DNA of 64,000 bases from Polydactylus sextarius (taxonomy: Eukaryota; Chordata; Actinopteri; Polynemidae): NCBI GenBank assembly GCA_016801845.1, contig CM028906.1:16376001-16440000 (forward strand), read 5' to 3'. The notes under the pieces are model-generated. The model made no database searches, was not told the DNA's origin, and saw only the letters and a list, made by a program, of their open reading frames with translations. Positions 12,796-24,250 of the stretch are shown in pieces (within the stretch, counting starts at the first letter, position 1; each line of letters starts with the position of its first letter). The position numbers and the translations under genes are program-made.

Positions 12796-15700
12796 ACAAA
12801 GAGACAAACAAAGAAAAGGAATCATATCACTCTGTAGACATTTTATTTCCTGACTTTAGGGCTGTGTCATATCTCAGGGTGGATATTTGTGGTGTTTCTG
12901 CAGCTCACTGGTATGCCTGTGGGTTTTTTACTGTGTACCTCAGTGGACTCAATATGACAAGTTTAGGAATGTAACATTGTGTAAAACTGTGAGACAAATG
13001 CTGACAGTCTGACACAGAGCCAGAGATGCATGCAAAAATATGCACACGCACTCAGACAGACAAAAGATTAAAATACATTTTAATCATGTAATATTTTTAA
13101 ATAGCATATTATTTCATGATTATTGCTATTTAGAGTAATTTATAATACTTACATGTCACATGCCCACACACAACTCAGCTACACAACACCTGTAGGAGAT
13201 GTTATGTTGCCACAAGCTCTCTGCTAATCCTTACCTTGAGCACCATGCACTCACCACAGGACTTCCCGGGGTTTAGGAGGTACACTACTCTTTAAACATA
13301 TCTCTACCTACTAATCCAAAGTACATACTCTATGCTTGTACCTACAACGATTTTGTACAGCAAATGTAATCTGCCTGTCAGAGGAGATGCCAAAAGCAGA
13401 AGCCGCATGGGGGAGTCACGGACAAACTCCTCAGACAAAGATGTCTTCTTCCCCGCAGGAAACTCTGACAGCAACACTGCTTTTCACCTTCAGACAAGTG
13501 AGTACAAACAACTCAGGCAACATTTTCTAACAATTCTATGACTCTTTATTTTTGTCAAACTTGCACTTATCGATATTTTTGACATTAACCATCAATTGAA
13601 AAGATGCTCACAAAGCTTGAAATAATAGAGAATTATCAGTCAACTCTGCAGGTCCACAGAGCTTTTCATCTTTTGAAGTTCAGTGTTTTCCCTTTATAAA
13701 CCACATCTCTTTGCAAAAAGAGATTTTGCAAAGTTCTGATACACCCACTATACACCCTGGCACAAAGTGGTAAACACACAAACTTTGGCGTTAATGTTGT
13801 TCTGTGCTTGCTGGATGCGCAATGAGTAGTCAAGTGTTACAACAAATTTATATGCTGCTGATTGGTAGTGAATGTGTATTTGTTTGTTTTTCTGTCCCCC
13901 AGTGGCCAAAAAAAGATGAATGCATCTTTTTTCTGTTAAAAAACAAAGTGGTTTCCAAGAATTAACTTGTGCTGCTTTGAAAATGAACCACCATCCCCAA
14001 CATTTTTGAAAAACAAAGGCCGTTCTGAGAGATATTGTGTTTTTCCTAACAATAGTCTGTCCCATGTCCGTGCAAAATGCCAATATGATGAGGTAATAAC
14101 AACATGGTGAATTGCGTCACATCTGTCTCATTCCGTGTCATATGTGGCAAGTGAAACATGTGGACGCAGCATGTGTTAGAGCAGCCCTCAGTCTGCATGT
14201 CTGTGAGTTTTCTACTCTCGATTCAAAATAGAGCGACAGTGAGCTCAATCATTAATCTAGATGTTGTCAAAACAAATATGAAACAAATGTTTGCTTCAGC
14301 ATTTCTCACATGAATTATGGTCATAGGCAACTATCATGCATTCTACAAATATATTCCTGGGTGAAAGCTAAGGTCACAGCAATCACATTTTTCACAAAAA
14401 TATTGACAAAAATATTATTTTGAATGTATCTCCAAGTGTTCTCTGTGAAAGTTTTTCTTAAGTCATTCCTTATGCTATCAGCATGTGGCAACTAAAGCAT
14501 GACTAAGGTATTTATGACTATGCTCGAGTAATTAAAAGCATTTGGTTAGGGATAAATCACATCTTTGTTAAATACTGAAAAATCGACACTGACTTGAATT
14601 ATGGGATGTGATACATGTATAACTGAGTGGCGTTGAGTACCTACCTGATCTCATACTAATCCCTGCACTGACAGTAAATGCTGAATGTAAATAGCTTTTG
14701 CAAATTAGTTGCACATGAGCATGAGGAATTGTTGCTTCGCTAATTATAAAAGTTGTGTCATCTGTCATTCCTTGTAAACAGTTGGTTTAAATCCAGTCGT
14801 TAACCTAAGACACACACTCTAAACCATCGACTTGGCTTCATTATAGAGAGGAATGATTTCTGACTGACTTATTCCCACTTAACTTGTTTCCAGTCATTAT
14901 GGGTCATCAGCTTTAATAGACCTGAATAGGAGCCACGGCACGTTCCATGTTAAAAAAACTCCCACTCTGCGTTTTTAAAGAAAGCTGTGACTGATCCAAC
15001 GCAGAACTCCAAGTCTGGTAAAGATAACAGGTGACAAGACAAGAGGTGCCAGCTCATTGTTGGATCTAGAGGCCGCCTTGGGATACCGTGACATGCGCTG
15101 GATTCTGACACATCTCAGTAGTGGTTGGGGAAGAACGGAAAAACTGAGTGATTTGGCGTTGTTTTGGAGAAATTCCCTCCAGTCGTAGCTCCTCTCTCAT
15201 TCCCTAACCCTCTCTGGAATGGCTTTGACAGATAGACGGAGGAGACCTGACCTGAAACAAGTGGCTGTTTGATCATCTCCGTACCGCTTTCATTCTGTCA
15301 CAAAGAGCTATGCAAAATCACTTAATATTAAAACAGATTTCAGTATCATTAAAGTGAAAATAAGCTAACTGCTGCCAATGAATTATACATCAATAACTCT
15401 GACAAAATCTATTTTGTAAGTAAACTGATGAGCCAAGGGAAGAAAGAGAAATTGTGATAAGTCTCAAGAATGGTATAATGTATGCCTGAGAGGGATTTGT
15501 CTGTGTGTGTGTGTGTTTCCAAGACAAAGGGAGAGAAAATGTCAAGTAGATCATAAAGTGTCAAGTGCAAAGAAAGACATTTTTGACTTCTAATTTTGTC
15601 CACTCTCCGAGGCAACAGCAAAAAGTTATGTCCAGTGGGTGTGAGTGCCACAGCACAGACAGGCATTAGTGAAACTGCATTTGACTCCATCTACAGAATG

Positions 15701-18700
15701 AGCATACATGGCAGAGTATGTGTTAGGAACCCATGTTTTGGAAAAAAGTCATCATCTCAATGTCTTTGCAGAGGTTACAGCATATCTACAGACACTCAGA
15801 AAGTCACACTTACAAACTCAATGCTATCCCAACACCTCATAAAGTCAGAGACTGCCCACGCCCAAACAAATTTAAAACAATCAGAGGGTATAGCAGGAGC
15901 AGACTGCTCTAGTCATTACTCTGGTCTCAGTGACAGCTTGCCCTGCTCACCTCATCTGTCTCTCCTCTATAAAGGGCAGCCTTATGGGCTGGCTCAGAGC
16001 CCCCCTACCCCTTCTCACTCCGTTCCTCAGACATTCACATGGCCCCTAGACCTTCATCTAACAGTTTAGTCATAGTGTGGTTACTTTCATTCTCAACTGC
16101 TAAACTGTCTGGTGATGACTTTAAATGCCTTTTACAAGTTAAAATTTTATACTGAAACTCTGAATACATCTCTAAATGTTGTTTCTCTCATTTACAAATA
16201 TGATACTTCACATGTGATACTGCAACTTTTTTTTTTTAACTTTTTAAATAGGACCTTTAATCTTAAACATAATATTAAAGCTTTTATATGCTTCCTTGTT
16301 GTTTCTGGCCCAATTATCCTATGTCCTATGTTTACAATTACTGCAGCACCAGAGTAAGTTTACATCACAAATAAAACAAGCCACTAAGAAGAACAAGAAC
16401 TAAAATCACAGCCCCAACAGAGTAGTGGGATACATTGTTTTTGTATGCCTAGGTTAAAAATATAAAATTATTATCCTTAAAATGGCTGACCTTTATCCTC
16501 TCTAATATCTGTCAACACTGTGAACTTCCACTTAAGATCACTTTTTATGGCTTTACTGATTTATAACACAACACACAGTGAGGACTGACGAGACAAGAAG
16601 CGCAGTGTTGGCAGCAGAGGAAAAGTCTGCCAAGTCATCACTATGGCCAGATTCCCTGCTGATTTCACTATTGTTCATCTTTCTTTCTTCTTTCAGTCAC
16701 TGACACATGTCTGTACACCCACACACAAGTAAAAGCAAACAGATGGATGCGGCTAATAACCTAATGTTCACTGACACATGCTTAATTCTGCTTTTTTGCT
16801 ATCTTTTTTTTTTTTTGCAATATTTAGAATCACTGAAAACTGCATAGACACGCGAACATTTTTACGTCTCCCTTATGCGGGGACAAATAAACTAACACAC
16901 CCTAACATAAGCTCTCTCCCATTCTGCCCCACTGCTGTACCCTGCCACAGCCAACTTAGCCAGGATTTACGGAGCCCAGTCACAGCGTCTCCATTAATTG
17001 CTGAAAGTGACACCATGCACGGTTATTACACGATTACGACATGACAGCTCTCGTTTTTCACCATTAAGAAGCAGACGGGCCTGCGCTCAGCTGCGGCAGG
17101 GTGTCAGCGCATGGGAGTGAGTCGGCAGGAAGACAGGTTATACTGCGAAGGCCGCGGTCTCAGCGTGGGGTGCTTAGCTTGCTTATGTGCTGGCACGACA
17201 CAAGCGTGACATTAAGAGATTTACCGTCGTGACAAAAGCGAACATGAACGGAACTGAAACTATGTTTGGTCAAGGAGAACAGCAATGTGATCAATGACAT
17301 TTACTTGCTATAAAAGTCACAAAAATAACGGCATTGATGTTTTTTTTTTTTTGTTTGCTTGTTTGTTTCTGTGACATTAAATGCATAGTAAGAAAAGTAA
17401 CAGGAGTATAAGTAGTTGTAATCTAGCAGACATTTATGAGAAATAGTGAGTGCATGTCAAGTATTGAGTGGAGTAGTTTGAGGTTTACAGTTACCATCAT
17501 CATGTTATGTAATATGTCTCAACTAATATAAATGGTTTATATCAGACAACACTTCAAGCCATAAGGACATGGCAGGTGTCTGTCACTATCTGATATAAGA
17601 GTCATCTCTATTAATTTTAGGATCTCCTACTTAACATCCTGAAGAGGCTCTAAGTGACTCCATACAAACACTGCAATGTGCATTTACAATAACAGTCTTC
17701 TTCACAAAAAAAAAAAAAAACGTAACGTTACCATTTAATGTATTCATTACATCCTCACCTTTATCTACAATTATAAGGAAAAAATAGATTCAGTTTTGCG
17801 GTTCTATTAATTGCCCACATGAAGCAAAGATGTCAAGGCCATATGGATTTTCTGCCAGGGAAGTCGTGTGTGGCTGTCCCTGTCCTGACTGGAGGGCGGA
17901 GGGGTTGGTGGTGTTGGGGGTGAGAGAGGATGTGAATAATGCATTACAAGGTATGAGGCTGGTAAGGAGGCAGGGCTGTGGGAATTTAAAGGCATTTGTG
18001 TTTGTCACACGAATCAGGAAGTCTCACTGCGTTCGGAGGAAAATCTGAAGCGATGGCTGAGAGCGGAGGATGACACCACCTTTTCCACAGCGCTAAGGCC
18101 TGAGAAGGAAGCAGTTGGCGAGAAAGTGAGTGAGGAAGTGCATATGTGTGTCATAAAAATAAAATGGGGAGACAGACAGAGGAAAAGAGCATAGATAGGA
18201 TGAGTTAAATGGAGCAATGTCTGAAATGTAGCATAAATGGTCCAATCATGTCTGAATGTGTGAGATACAACATCCATACCAGCCATTACCTCACATTGTG
18301 TGAACAGCTCTTTTCTGGACTGGAATTCTTACATACAACTTATATTAACTCAAATATTATCTCGGAGCAAATATTTCTACATTTTTGGAATTACCGTTCC
18401 TGATGCTGATATTCAGAGTGAGTGCGAGTCACACTTGAGGAAACTTGGACATGAGCGTAAGGGTTGATAACAGACCTGCAGCTTGCAGGGATCAATCTTA
18501 TCAAAGTTAGTTACATAGTAATCTTTCCAGTTCCAACTCACTCCAATGCTCTATTTTACAATGTCAAAAAACATACATGTGCGCTCACTGATTTTCACAT
18601 TCAGAAATAGATACCCATTCACCATTTACTGGTAGCTACTCCCATGTATATAAGACTGTCAGCTGAATAAGAGCCACACTGAGGTCAGACATACTAAAGA

Positions 18701-19162
18701 TAAAAGCCATTGACCTCTGCTCAGAGGGAGATTCGCTTCCTGCCTGGCATGCCGTGCTGTTCTGTGACTTGTCTGTCAGTGAGGCCTGTTCATGTCTGCA
18801 TGTGCGTGTCTGTGTCTCACTGTGTCTATCTATGAAGCTAGGGTCAACTTGCTTCTTGTGCGCACCACTAAGGCATGTCTGAGGATGGAAGTCTAGTCTT
18901 GAAGATTTTCACCTTGCCTGGTTTGGAATGGGGTGGGGGGGACGTGGCAGGGCTCTGGGAATGGACAACTGTGCTCATGAGGGGTGGGGTTTGTTTCCCT
19001 GCCACTGATGCAGTGGGTGTTGAGGTGCAGATAGACAGGAAGCAGATCCTGCTCTGAAAGACCGAGCCCCCACAGACTCAGCTGTATTTGACCGCCCCTG
19101 TGAGCACTGATTTATGATGAACTTGCTCCTTAATTCAATTGAGTATATAAACAAACTGCAAC
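12796..19162. other. Unannotated intergenic or intronic DNA
   Basis: No gene recognised in this stretch. The longest frames (111 codons on the minus strand at 13748-14083 and 157 codons on the plus strand at 15596-16069) lack recognisable domains and have ordinary non-coding composition. T runs lie near 16807 and 17340, and an A run near 17708. A G-rich patch at 18930-18959 has four GGG-type runs, but one spacer is eight bases, so it is only a weak G-quadruplex candidate. Confidence 0.5.
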
Positions 19163-19182
19163 TTTTTTTTTTTTTTTTTTTT
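19163..19182. repeat. Poly-T run, 20 bases
   Basis: Twenty consecutive T followed directly by ACAG, which mimics a splice acceptor. The downstream frame soon meets stops, so no exon is called. Confidence 0.85.
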
Positions 19183-20389
19183 ACAGGTTTTCACCAAGTT
19201 TTCTGAATGAAATTTATCTGTGTTTTGGCTTCACTCACCACTCACTTTCATCTCTTATTGCTTGTCATCTTTGAAGACTACTCTAATTTCCTAAGTAAGT
19301 AAAAACAAAGGTCGGAAAATCAAATGTGAAAATCAAATTAACTGCCACTAAGCCAGACCATGAAATCATCGGGGACAAAAATGTGGAAAATGTCCAACTG
19401 CTCTTCTCGAGTGTAGTAGTTTGAAGTAGTTCTTTGCATGGCTGCTGATTGCATGTTACTTAAAGTAATGGCACAATGACTCGACTGCCAAGCTGGCAGA
19501 CACATACCAGACCCTCACTTAAAAGGCCGTGTCAGGGGTTAAGTGGTCATGGAAAAGGAGGCAGAGAGCCGCCGCTGGAGTTATTAGGCAGCATAGTTTC
19601 TCTCGTCAGCAGGTGGGAGGTGAGATCTGGTGTGAGGAGCAGGTGTTGCTAAGGGCCAGAGATCATAGCTGAACCTTAGGCTGTGATAAGCCCAATGCCA
19701 CTTAAATTACACCACCAGCACCACTTTGACCCTGCATGGTTTGTGTGCGAGGGAGAGTTGAGGGTATAAGTGTGAGAAACAAAAGCTCAGACATGTGGAT
19801 GTGAAAGAGTGCGTGCGAATGAGTCTGGGCGTGTGGGGTTCTCCTTTTCGTTTAATGGTGAAGGTTATATGAGAGTCTATATACCGTATATACATTAAAG
19901 AGAAAACACTGACAGCTAAACAAAGTCCAGTCAGGAGTGACAGCTAAGGGCATGTTTGTCTGTTTGTCAAATTCTATTTCACTTCAAACATCCAAACAAG
20001 TGTAGATTTGCCTTCACAGCTCTCAGGGTGTGGGGGTGGATAAAGGCTGCCAATGAGAATAGAAGATGGAGGCCTATGTGGTTTTGTCAGACGCGAGTGC
20101 TCATCCACAAACTGGCATCAAGCCACAGATTTTCAAACTCTGGTGTTTTGTCTGAAGCCGGTGCCGACACATGTTAACGACATTTTGGAAAAGAAAAAGA
20201 GTGGGAGAAAAAGCAAGGTAAGGGATGAAAGTGTCAGGAGTGGGAAAGCGAGGAAAGAGTGCCGGGGCGGATGCATTTATTTGATGATTACCTTTTTGTT
20301 AGTTACAGCCCTAGAGACCCCAACACCAGAAGCACTTCCAGCAAACCAAAATCATAAACAAACAAAAAGTGGTAGAAGAGACAGGGGAT
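19183..20389. other. Unique sequence, no gene recognised
   Basis: Nothing recognisable as a gene or repeat. A plus-strand open frame of 112 codons at 20053-20391 is lysine/arginine-rich where it enters the purine-rich tract and is taken as chance. A GTCAGCAGGTGGGAGG segment near 19607 has weak CTCF-like character and is not called. Confidence 0.45.
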
Positions 20390-20842
20390 GAAAGTGGACA
20401 GAGAGCAGAAGCATGAGGAGCTTTGAGGATGAGGTGAGGTGAAGTATCGATCATCCATTGACAAACACAATAGAAATTTTAGATGTGATGTGAGAGGCCC
20501 CCATCCATAATTTATCAGGGGCCAAATGTGAGTGACGTGGGGTGTGGACAAGGGGGGAGCAGAAGAGTATTGATTAGTGGGGGGAAAAAAAGTGCACAGC
20601 GCAAGGGAGGCTCCGCAGAGAGAAGAAGAAGGGGAGGAGGAAGGGGTGAGGAGGTGGGGCGTGTGCAAGAGAGAGATGGCTGAGCAGGGGAAGTAGGCTG
20701 AGGGTGAGGTGGGGAGGGGTGGATGTAGATGGAGCACAGGAAAGCCATTAAGGATGGCAGCGTTACCAGACACTGGCAGCAACTGAGAGCGCAAAGTAGA
20801 GAAGCGTGAAGATTGCAGGACAGAGAAAGACAGAACAGGATG

Positions 20843-20883
<41 letters not shown>

Positions 20884-20960
20884 CACCCCCCCACCACCCT
20901 CCACCATCTACCACACCCCTTTCTATCCCACTCCACCCGTCTCCCCGCCACCCCAATCAA
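20390..20960. repeat. Purine-rich tract with GA microsatellite, then C-rich end
   Basis: From about 20390 to 20880 the plus strand is strongly G+A-rich, ending in a near-pure GA array at 20843-20881. It then switches to a C-rich segment (20885-20960). The complementary pyrimidine strand stays open in two frames (217 and 130 codons). Their products are runs of Ser-Leu and Pro-Ser and are composition artefacts, not proteins. Mirror-symmetric GA arrays of this kind can form H-DNA triplexes. Confidence 0.85.
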
Positions 20961-21813
20961 TATGACCATGTCAAAACATAAAATGCATGCTTTTGCTCTT
21001 AAGTAAAAGGTGTCTAAGATTTTTAAAAGCATTGATTCGGGCACGGGTCGATGAAAATCAAGGCATATTTTCCTGTGCAAAGAGGGGTAATAACACTCAG
21101 CTGATAATAGCACAACAGAGGGGACTCAACAGTGTCTACAAAGAGTGCACTGGTCAGATTACTGCACTCCGCTCCACCAGGAGAGGTCACAAGACAGGGG
21201 CAGGTCAAGGATTTGAGCTCTCTCTCTACACAAACTTGACGTGAAGAGCAGTCTGTAGGGAAAGCACGGGAGGGAGAATGAGTTGATGGCACTGGACTTT
21301 TACTGGAGCATCTGCCAGAAACATTTTACACATTAAAGTGAAGAGTATCTAGAGAAGAAGTTCTCACAGGCTCGGCCCTGGGGGAATATGCACTATCAAA
21401 CACAGCCAGACGGAGACGATAATTCCTCTTTCGCAATGCTAACCACACAGAGCCAAACACATTTAATGAGAATTCTTTTGAGTGATATATTGTTGTTTAA
21501 AAGTGTCAGTCATCCTACCTTAAGGTGATACTATTCTTATGGTTTAATTTCAAGCTCACTCCCTCAATTATTATTTGACCACGAGTTTTCTGTGCTCCCT
21601 GAATAAAAGTCAGTCACTGAGGGGAAAACGAGTCAGAAAGGTTCTGGGTGGGTTCAGTGGTTAGGGAAAGTTTTTTTTCTTCTTCTTTTTTTCCCCTAAT
21701 GTGGGCACCAGTGAGGCAGAGACAACCTCCATGCCGCCAATGGGGACACAGCACCGCCCATGAAAGCCAAACCCAGGCAGTTAAAACAGACCAGGCACAA
21801 AGAGAGTCAGCGC
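20961..21813. other. Unique sequence, possible regulatory segment at 21430-21610
   Basis: No gene recognised. The part from 21430 to 21610 is repeat-free and A+T-rich with several TAAT and ATTA cores, so it may be a conserved non-coding element. That cannot be tested from this sequence alone. Confidence 0.35.
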
Positions 21814-21838
21814 AAAAAAAAAAAAAAAAAAAAAAAAA
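21814..21838. repeat. Poly-A run, 25 bases
   Basis: The longest homopolymer in the window, 25 consecutive A. It is possibly the tail of a plus-strand retroposed sequence ending here, though the 150 bases to its left are not recognised as any SINE or mRNA. Confidence 0.9.
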
Positions 21839-22310
21839 GATGAGAGAAGGAAAAAACAAAATCATGTTCCATAATCAGAAACAAAACTAGTGCCCACCAC
21901 ATGAAGGGCACTGCCGACGTGCATCCATGTGTCCCTTGTTGCTGCAACAGTTAGCACGGCAGCCACAAAATGGGGCTTTAAAGACAATAGCAGTGCAGCG
22001 GCAATTAGCCTTATCCCTGGGTGTGGCTACGCTCTGAAGACACTCATCTGTCCACGACCACAGAAGCGTATAATGAATGACATGACATCGCTGTGACACA
22101 ATAAAATAAACAACATCTGGCTGAATTTAGACAACTCCCTTCCTCTTTTCTGACCCCTTGACCTTTCACAGGTCATAAAACAGGCTTTAATCAACAGCAC
22201 AGAGTAATCAAAGTAGAAATACACAATGTTTTGAGAAATATTACAAGTTTATATTGTCAGCATGGCCAAGTACTTAGTTTTAGTTTGTACTGACACATTC
22301 ACCTTGGTTG

Positions 22311-22337
22311 TTTTTTTTTTTTTTTTTTTTTCTTTTT
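22311..22337. repeat. Poly-T run, 21 bases plus TCTTTTT
   Basis: Twenty-one T, one C, then five T. It lies about 300 bases left of the SINE at 22640-22820 and is not clearly its tail. Confidence 0.8.
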
Positions 22338-22639
22338 AGAATTTTCCAACTCTGGTCTTTGGTATGTTCAACCAAGAGTTGTCAAAGCCACAAATAGTAA
22401 ATGTTAAAATTCAAAGCTTCTTTGTGTAGAATTTAAAGACTTGAGCAAATTAATTAAGTGATAGATTGTGTGGTTAGTCAAGGACAGTTTCAGAAAGCTC
22501 TTTAGCACACACATAGCAACACTCTGAAGCAATGCCACAAGTACAACTCTGGAAGCTCTGCAAATACTTCTTGCTAAAGCATACCACAATGCAAAAGATA
22601 GAGAACTTAGGCTTTAAAAATCTAGGTCTATCACATGTG

Positions 22640-22820
22640 ATGCCAAGGGATACTTGTAAAAAAAGCAAAAAATACCCTCCAAGAACTAAGCAGAAGCTTG
22701 TCATGGCTTGGTAAGTCACAATTGGACAGGATGGTCACAGTGGTCGCTGGAGACTGAGATTGAACCTGTGTTCTTCTAGATACCCAACAATCTGTGTAAC
22801 CACTAGGCCACGCTAACACC
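22640..22820 (-). mobile_element. tRNA-derived SINE remnant
   Basis: Read on the minus strand, the element begins with a tRNA-like head at 22820. It has an A box TGGCCTAGTGG (22810 to 22800) and a B box GGTTCAATCTC (22766 to 22756), spaced as in a tRNA and forming the internal RNA polymerase III promoter. The first seven bases do not pair with the end of a 72-base tRNA, so this is a SINE head and not a functional tRNA. The part beyond (22640-22745) would be the SINE body and tail. The right boundary follows from the tRNA head, and the left boundary is uncertain. The exact SINE family is not identified. Confidence 0.6.
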
Positions 22821-23829
22821 CCAAACGACATGGTTTTCATCTCAAAGAGGAGTATGCTTGACAAGTGTTATTACTCATTTTGGAACGTCACCCATCAGAC
22901 TCCAAACCTGATGTCAAGACCTTTGCGTCAACAAAGTCTGACCTGAGCATTTCTCTGACACATGTTGTGGAAATGGCAGGCAGCTTACTGGTTGACCATT
23001 TGGTTGGTTTTATCCTGATTGTGTGTGATCCGTTTTCAGTGTAGCGCATGAGAATGTGGGAAATGGAAGCCAGCGGGGAGATAATCTAGTCACCTGATCC
23101 AGGCTTGGTGGAGGTGATGACAGCCATGCTGTGCCACCGTGTGTTATACGATGAGGGGGCCAAACGGCAGGTGACTGACTCATCCCCTTTTTAATGGACA
23201 GATGACCACACCATCAGGAGGAAGAGAAGGAGCAAGGGCTGGGGGGGGGGCAAGAGGAATAAGATAAGACAGATGAGGTTAAGGAGGTAGAGTGATGGCC
23301 TTCATTTGATACTCTTCACCTTTCATGTGATTCTTGATAACAGTGGCTGGTGAGGGAGGAAATGACGAGGGAGGAACAGAAAGAAGAGGTACTCTGTTTC
23401 ACGCTGCAGTGAGCTAGAAAGCACTCTGCTGGTACTCCAGCGACACTGTGTGAAGCCAGCAGGTATGGAAGCACTGTGTAAAACATCCATGTGTTAGTGC
23501 AATCGAGGATGCACTTGAGCATGGTGTGTGTGTGTGAGTGTGTTTGCCCCATGTGTGTATTTAACAGCTTAATCAACTACCTAACCACGTGCCAAAGAGG
23601 AAACAGGATTTGCTCAACATGCCTCCCACCTTTCAAAAAAAAGGAGTCTACACAAATAGCTTATGCACACAGCTCAAACAAAGAACAAAGATTCTCCCCC
23701 TCCTTTTGTTTAAAGGAGACTTCTGGTGCATTGTATCAATAGCCAGAGTTCTCTCTGGAAACAAAGCCAGATGACAGTCATCAGTCCAAAGGAGAAGGGG
23801 AATAACCACAGAAACATGTTTATATTAAT
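22821..23829. other. Unique sequence, no gene recognised
   Basis: No coding signal seen. A run of ten G at about 23241-23250 and a GT-rich segment near 23525-23545 are the only simple repeats. Confidence 0.5.
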
Positions 23830-24250
23830 ATCTTGTATTACTACAGTCACGCAAGATAATTGCCCAAAATAGATAAAGGGCCAAGCAGTATGCTAACACC
23901 CTCATAAATGCAGATGTTATGCGGATGATTTAATCACGAGCCTAACAGATGTTTTTAGGCTGCCCTCTTTCATTAAAAGCCTGCCACAGCAGATTCAGGA
24001 ATCAAAGATTATTCAAGGAATTAGGATATGAAAAGCATGTTAGTTCAATTAAGAAAATTAAATTGTGTACATTAGACGGAGCCTTGTTCAACCAGCAGTG
24101 AGCATTTTGCAGGCAAGGCCCCACACCTAATAAAATCAAAGAATCATGGCTTAATTGAAATGCACTTAAAAAGGATCATGCTGACAAATGTGATTGTGTT
24201 GAGGCACTAATGTGCACACCTCCTCCCAGTCCTCTTTAAATCCAATGAAA
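23830..24250. promoter_or_regulatory. Enhancer-like block with TCF/LEF and homeodomain sites
   Basis: About 420 bases free of simple repeats and dense in developmental binding-site cores. There are two ATCAAAG sites (24001-24007 and 24135-24141), the core recognised by TCF/LEF factors, several TTAAT/ATTAA cores, and the composite TAATTGAAATGCAC at 24152-24165. An almost identical 14-mer occurs in another such block at 51046-51059. The texture resembles deeply conserved vertebrate non-coding elements. Conservation itself is not visible here, so this is an inference. Confidence 0.35.

Noticed and set aside
15596..16069. Plus-strand frame of 157 codons
   Set aside because: Composition is like translated non-coding DNA, it matches no known motif, and no supporting splice sites were seen.
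20303..20956. Longest open frame in the window (217 codons, minus strand)
   Set aside because: It is kept open by the pyrimidine-rich strand. The product is mostly Ser/Leu/Pro runs with no domain, and a second frame over the same DNA is also open.
22745..22820. Functional tRNA gene on the minus strand
   Set aside because: A and B boxes are present, but the acceptor stem does not pair and the sequence continues into a SINE-like body.
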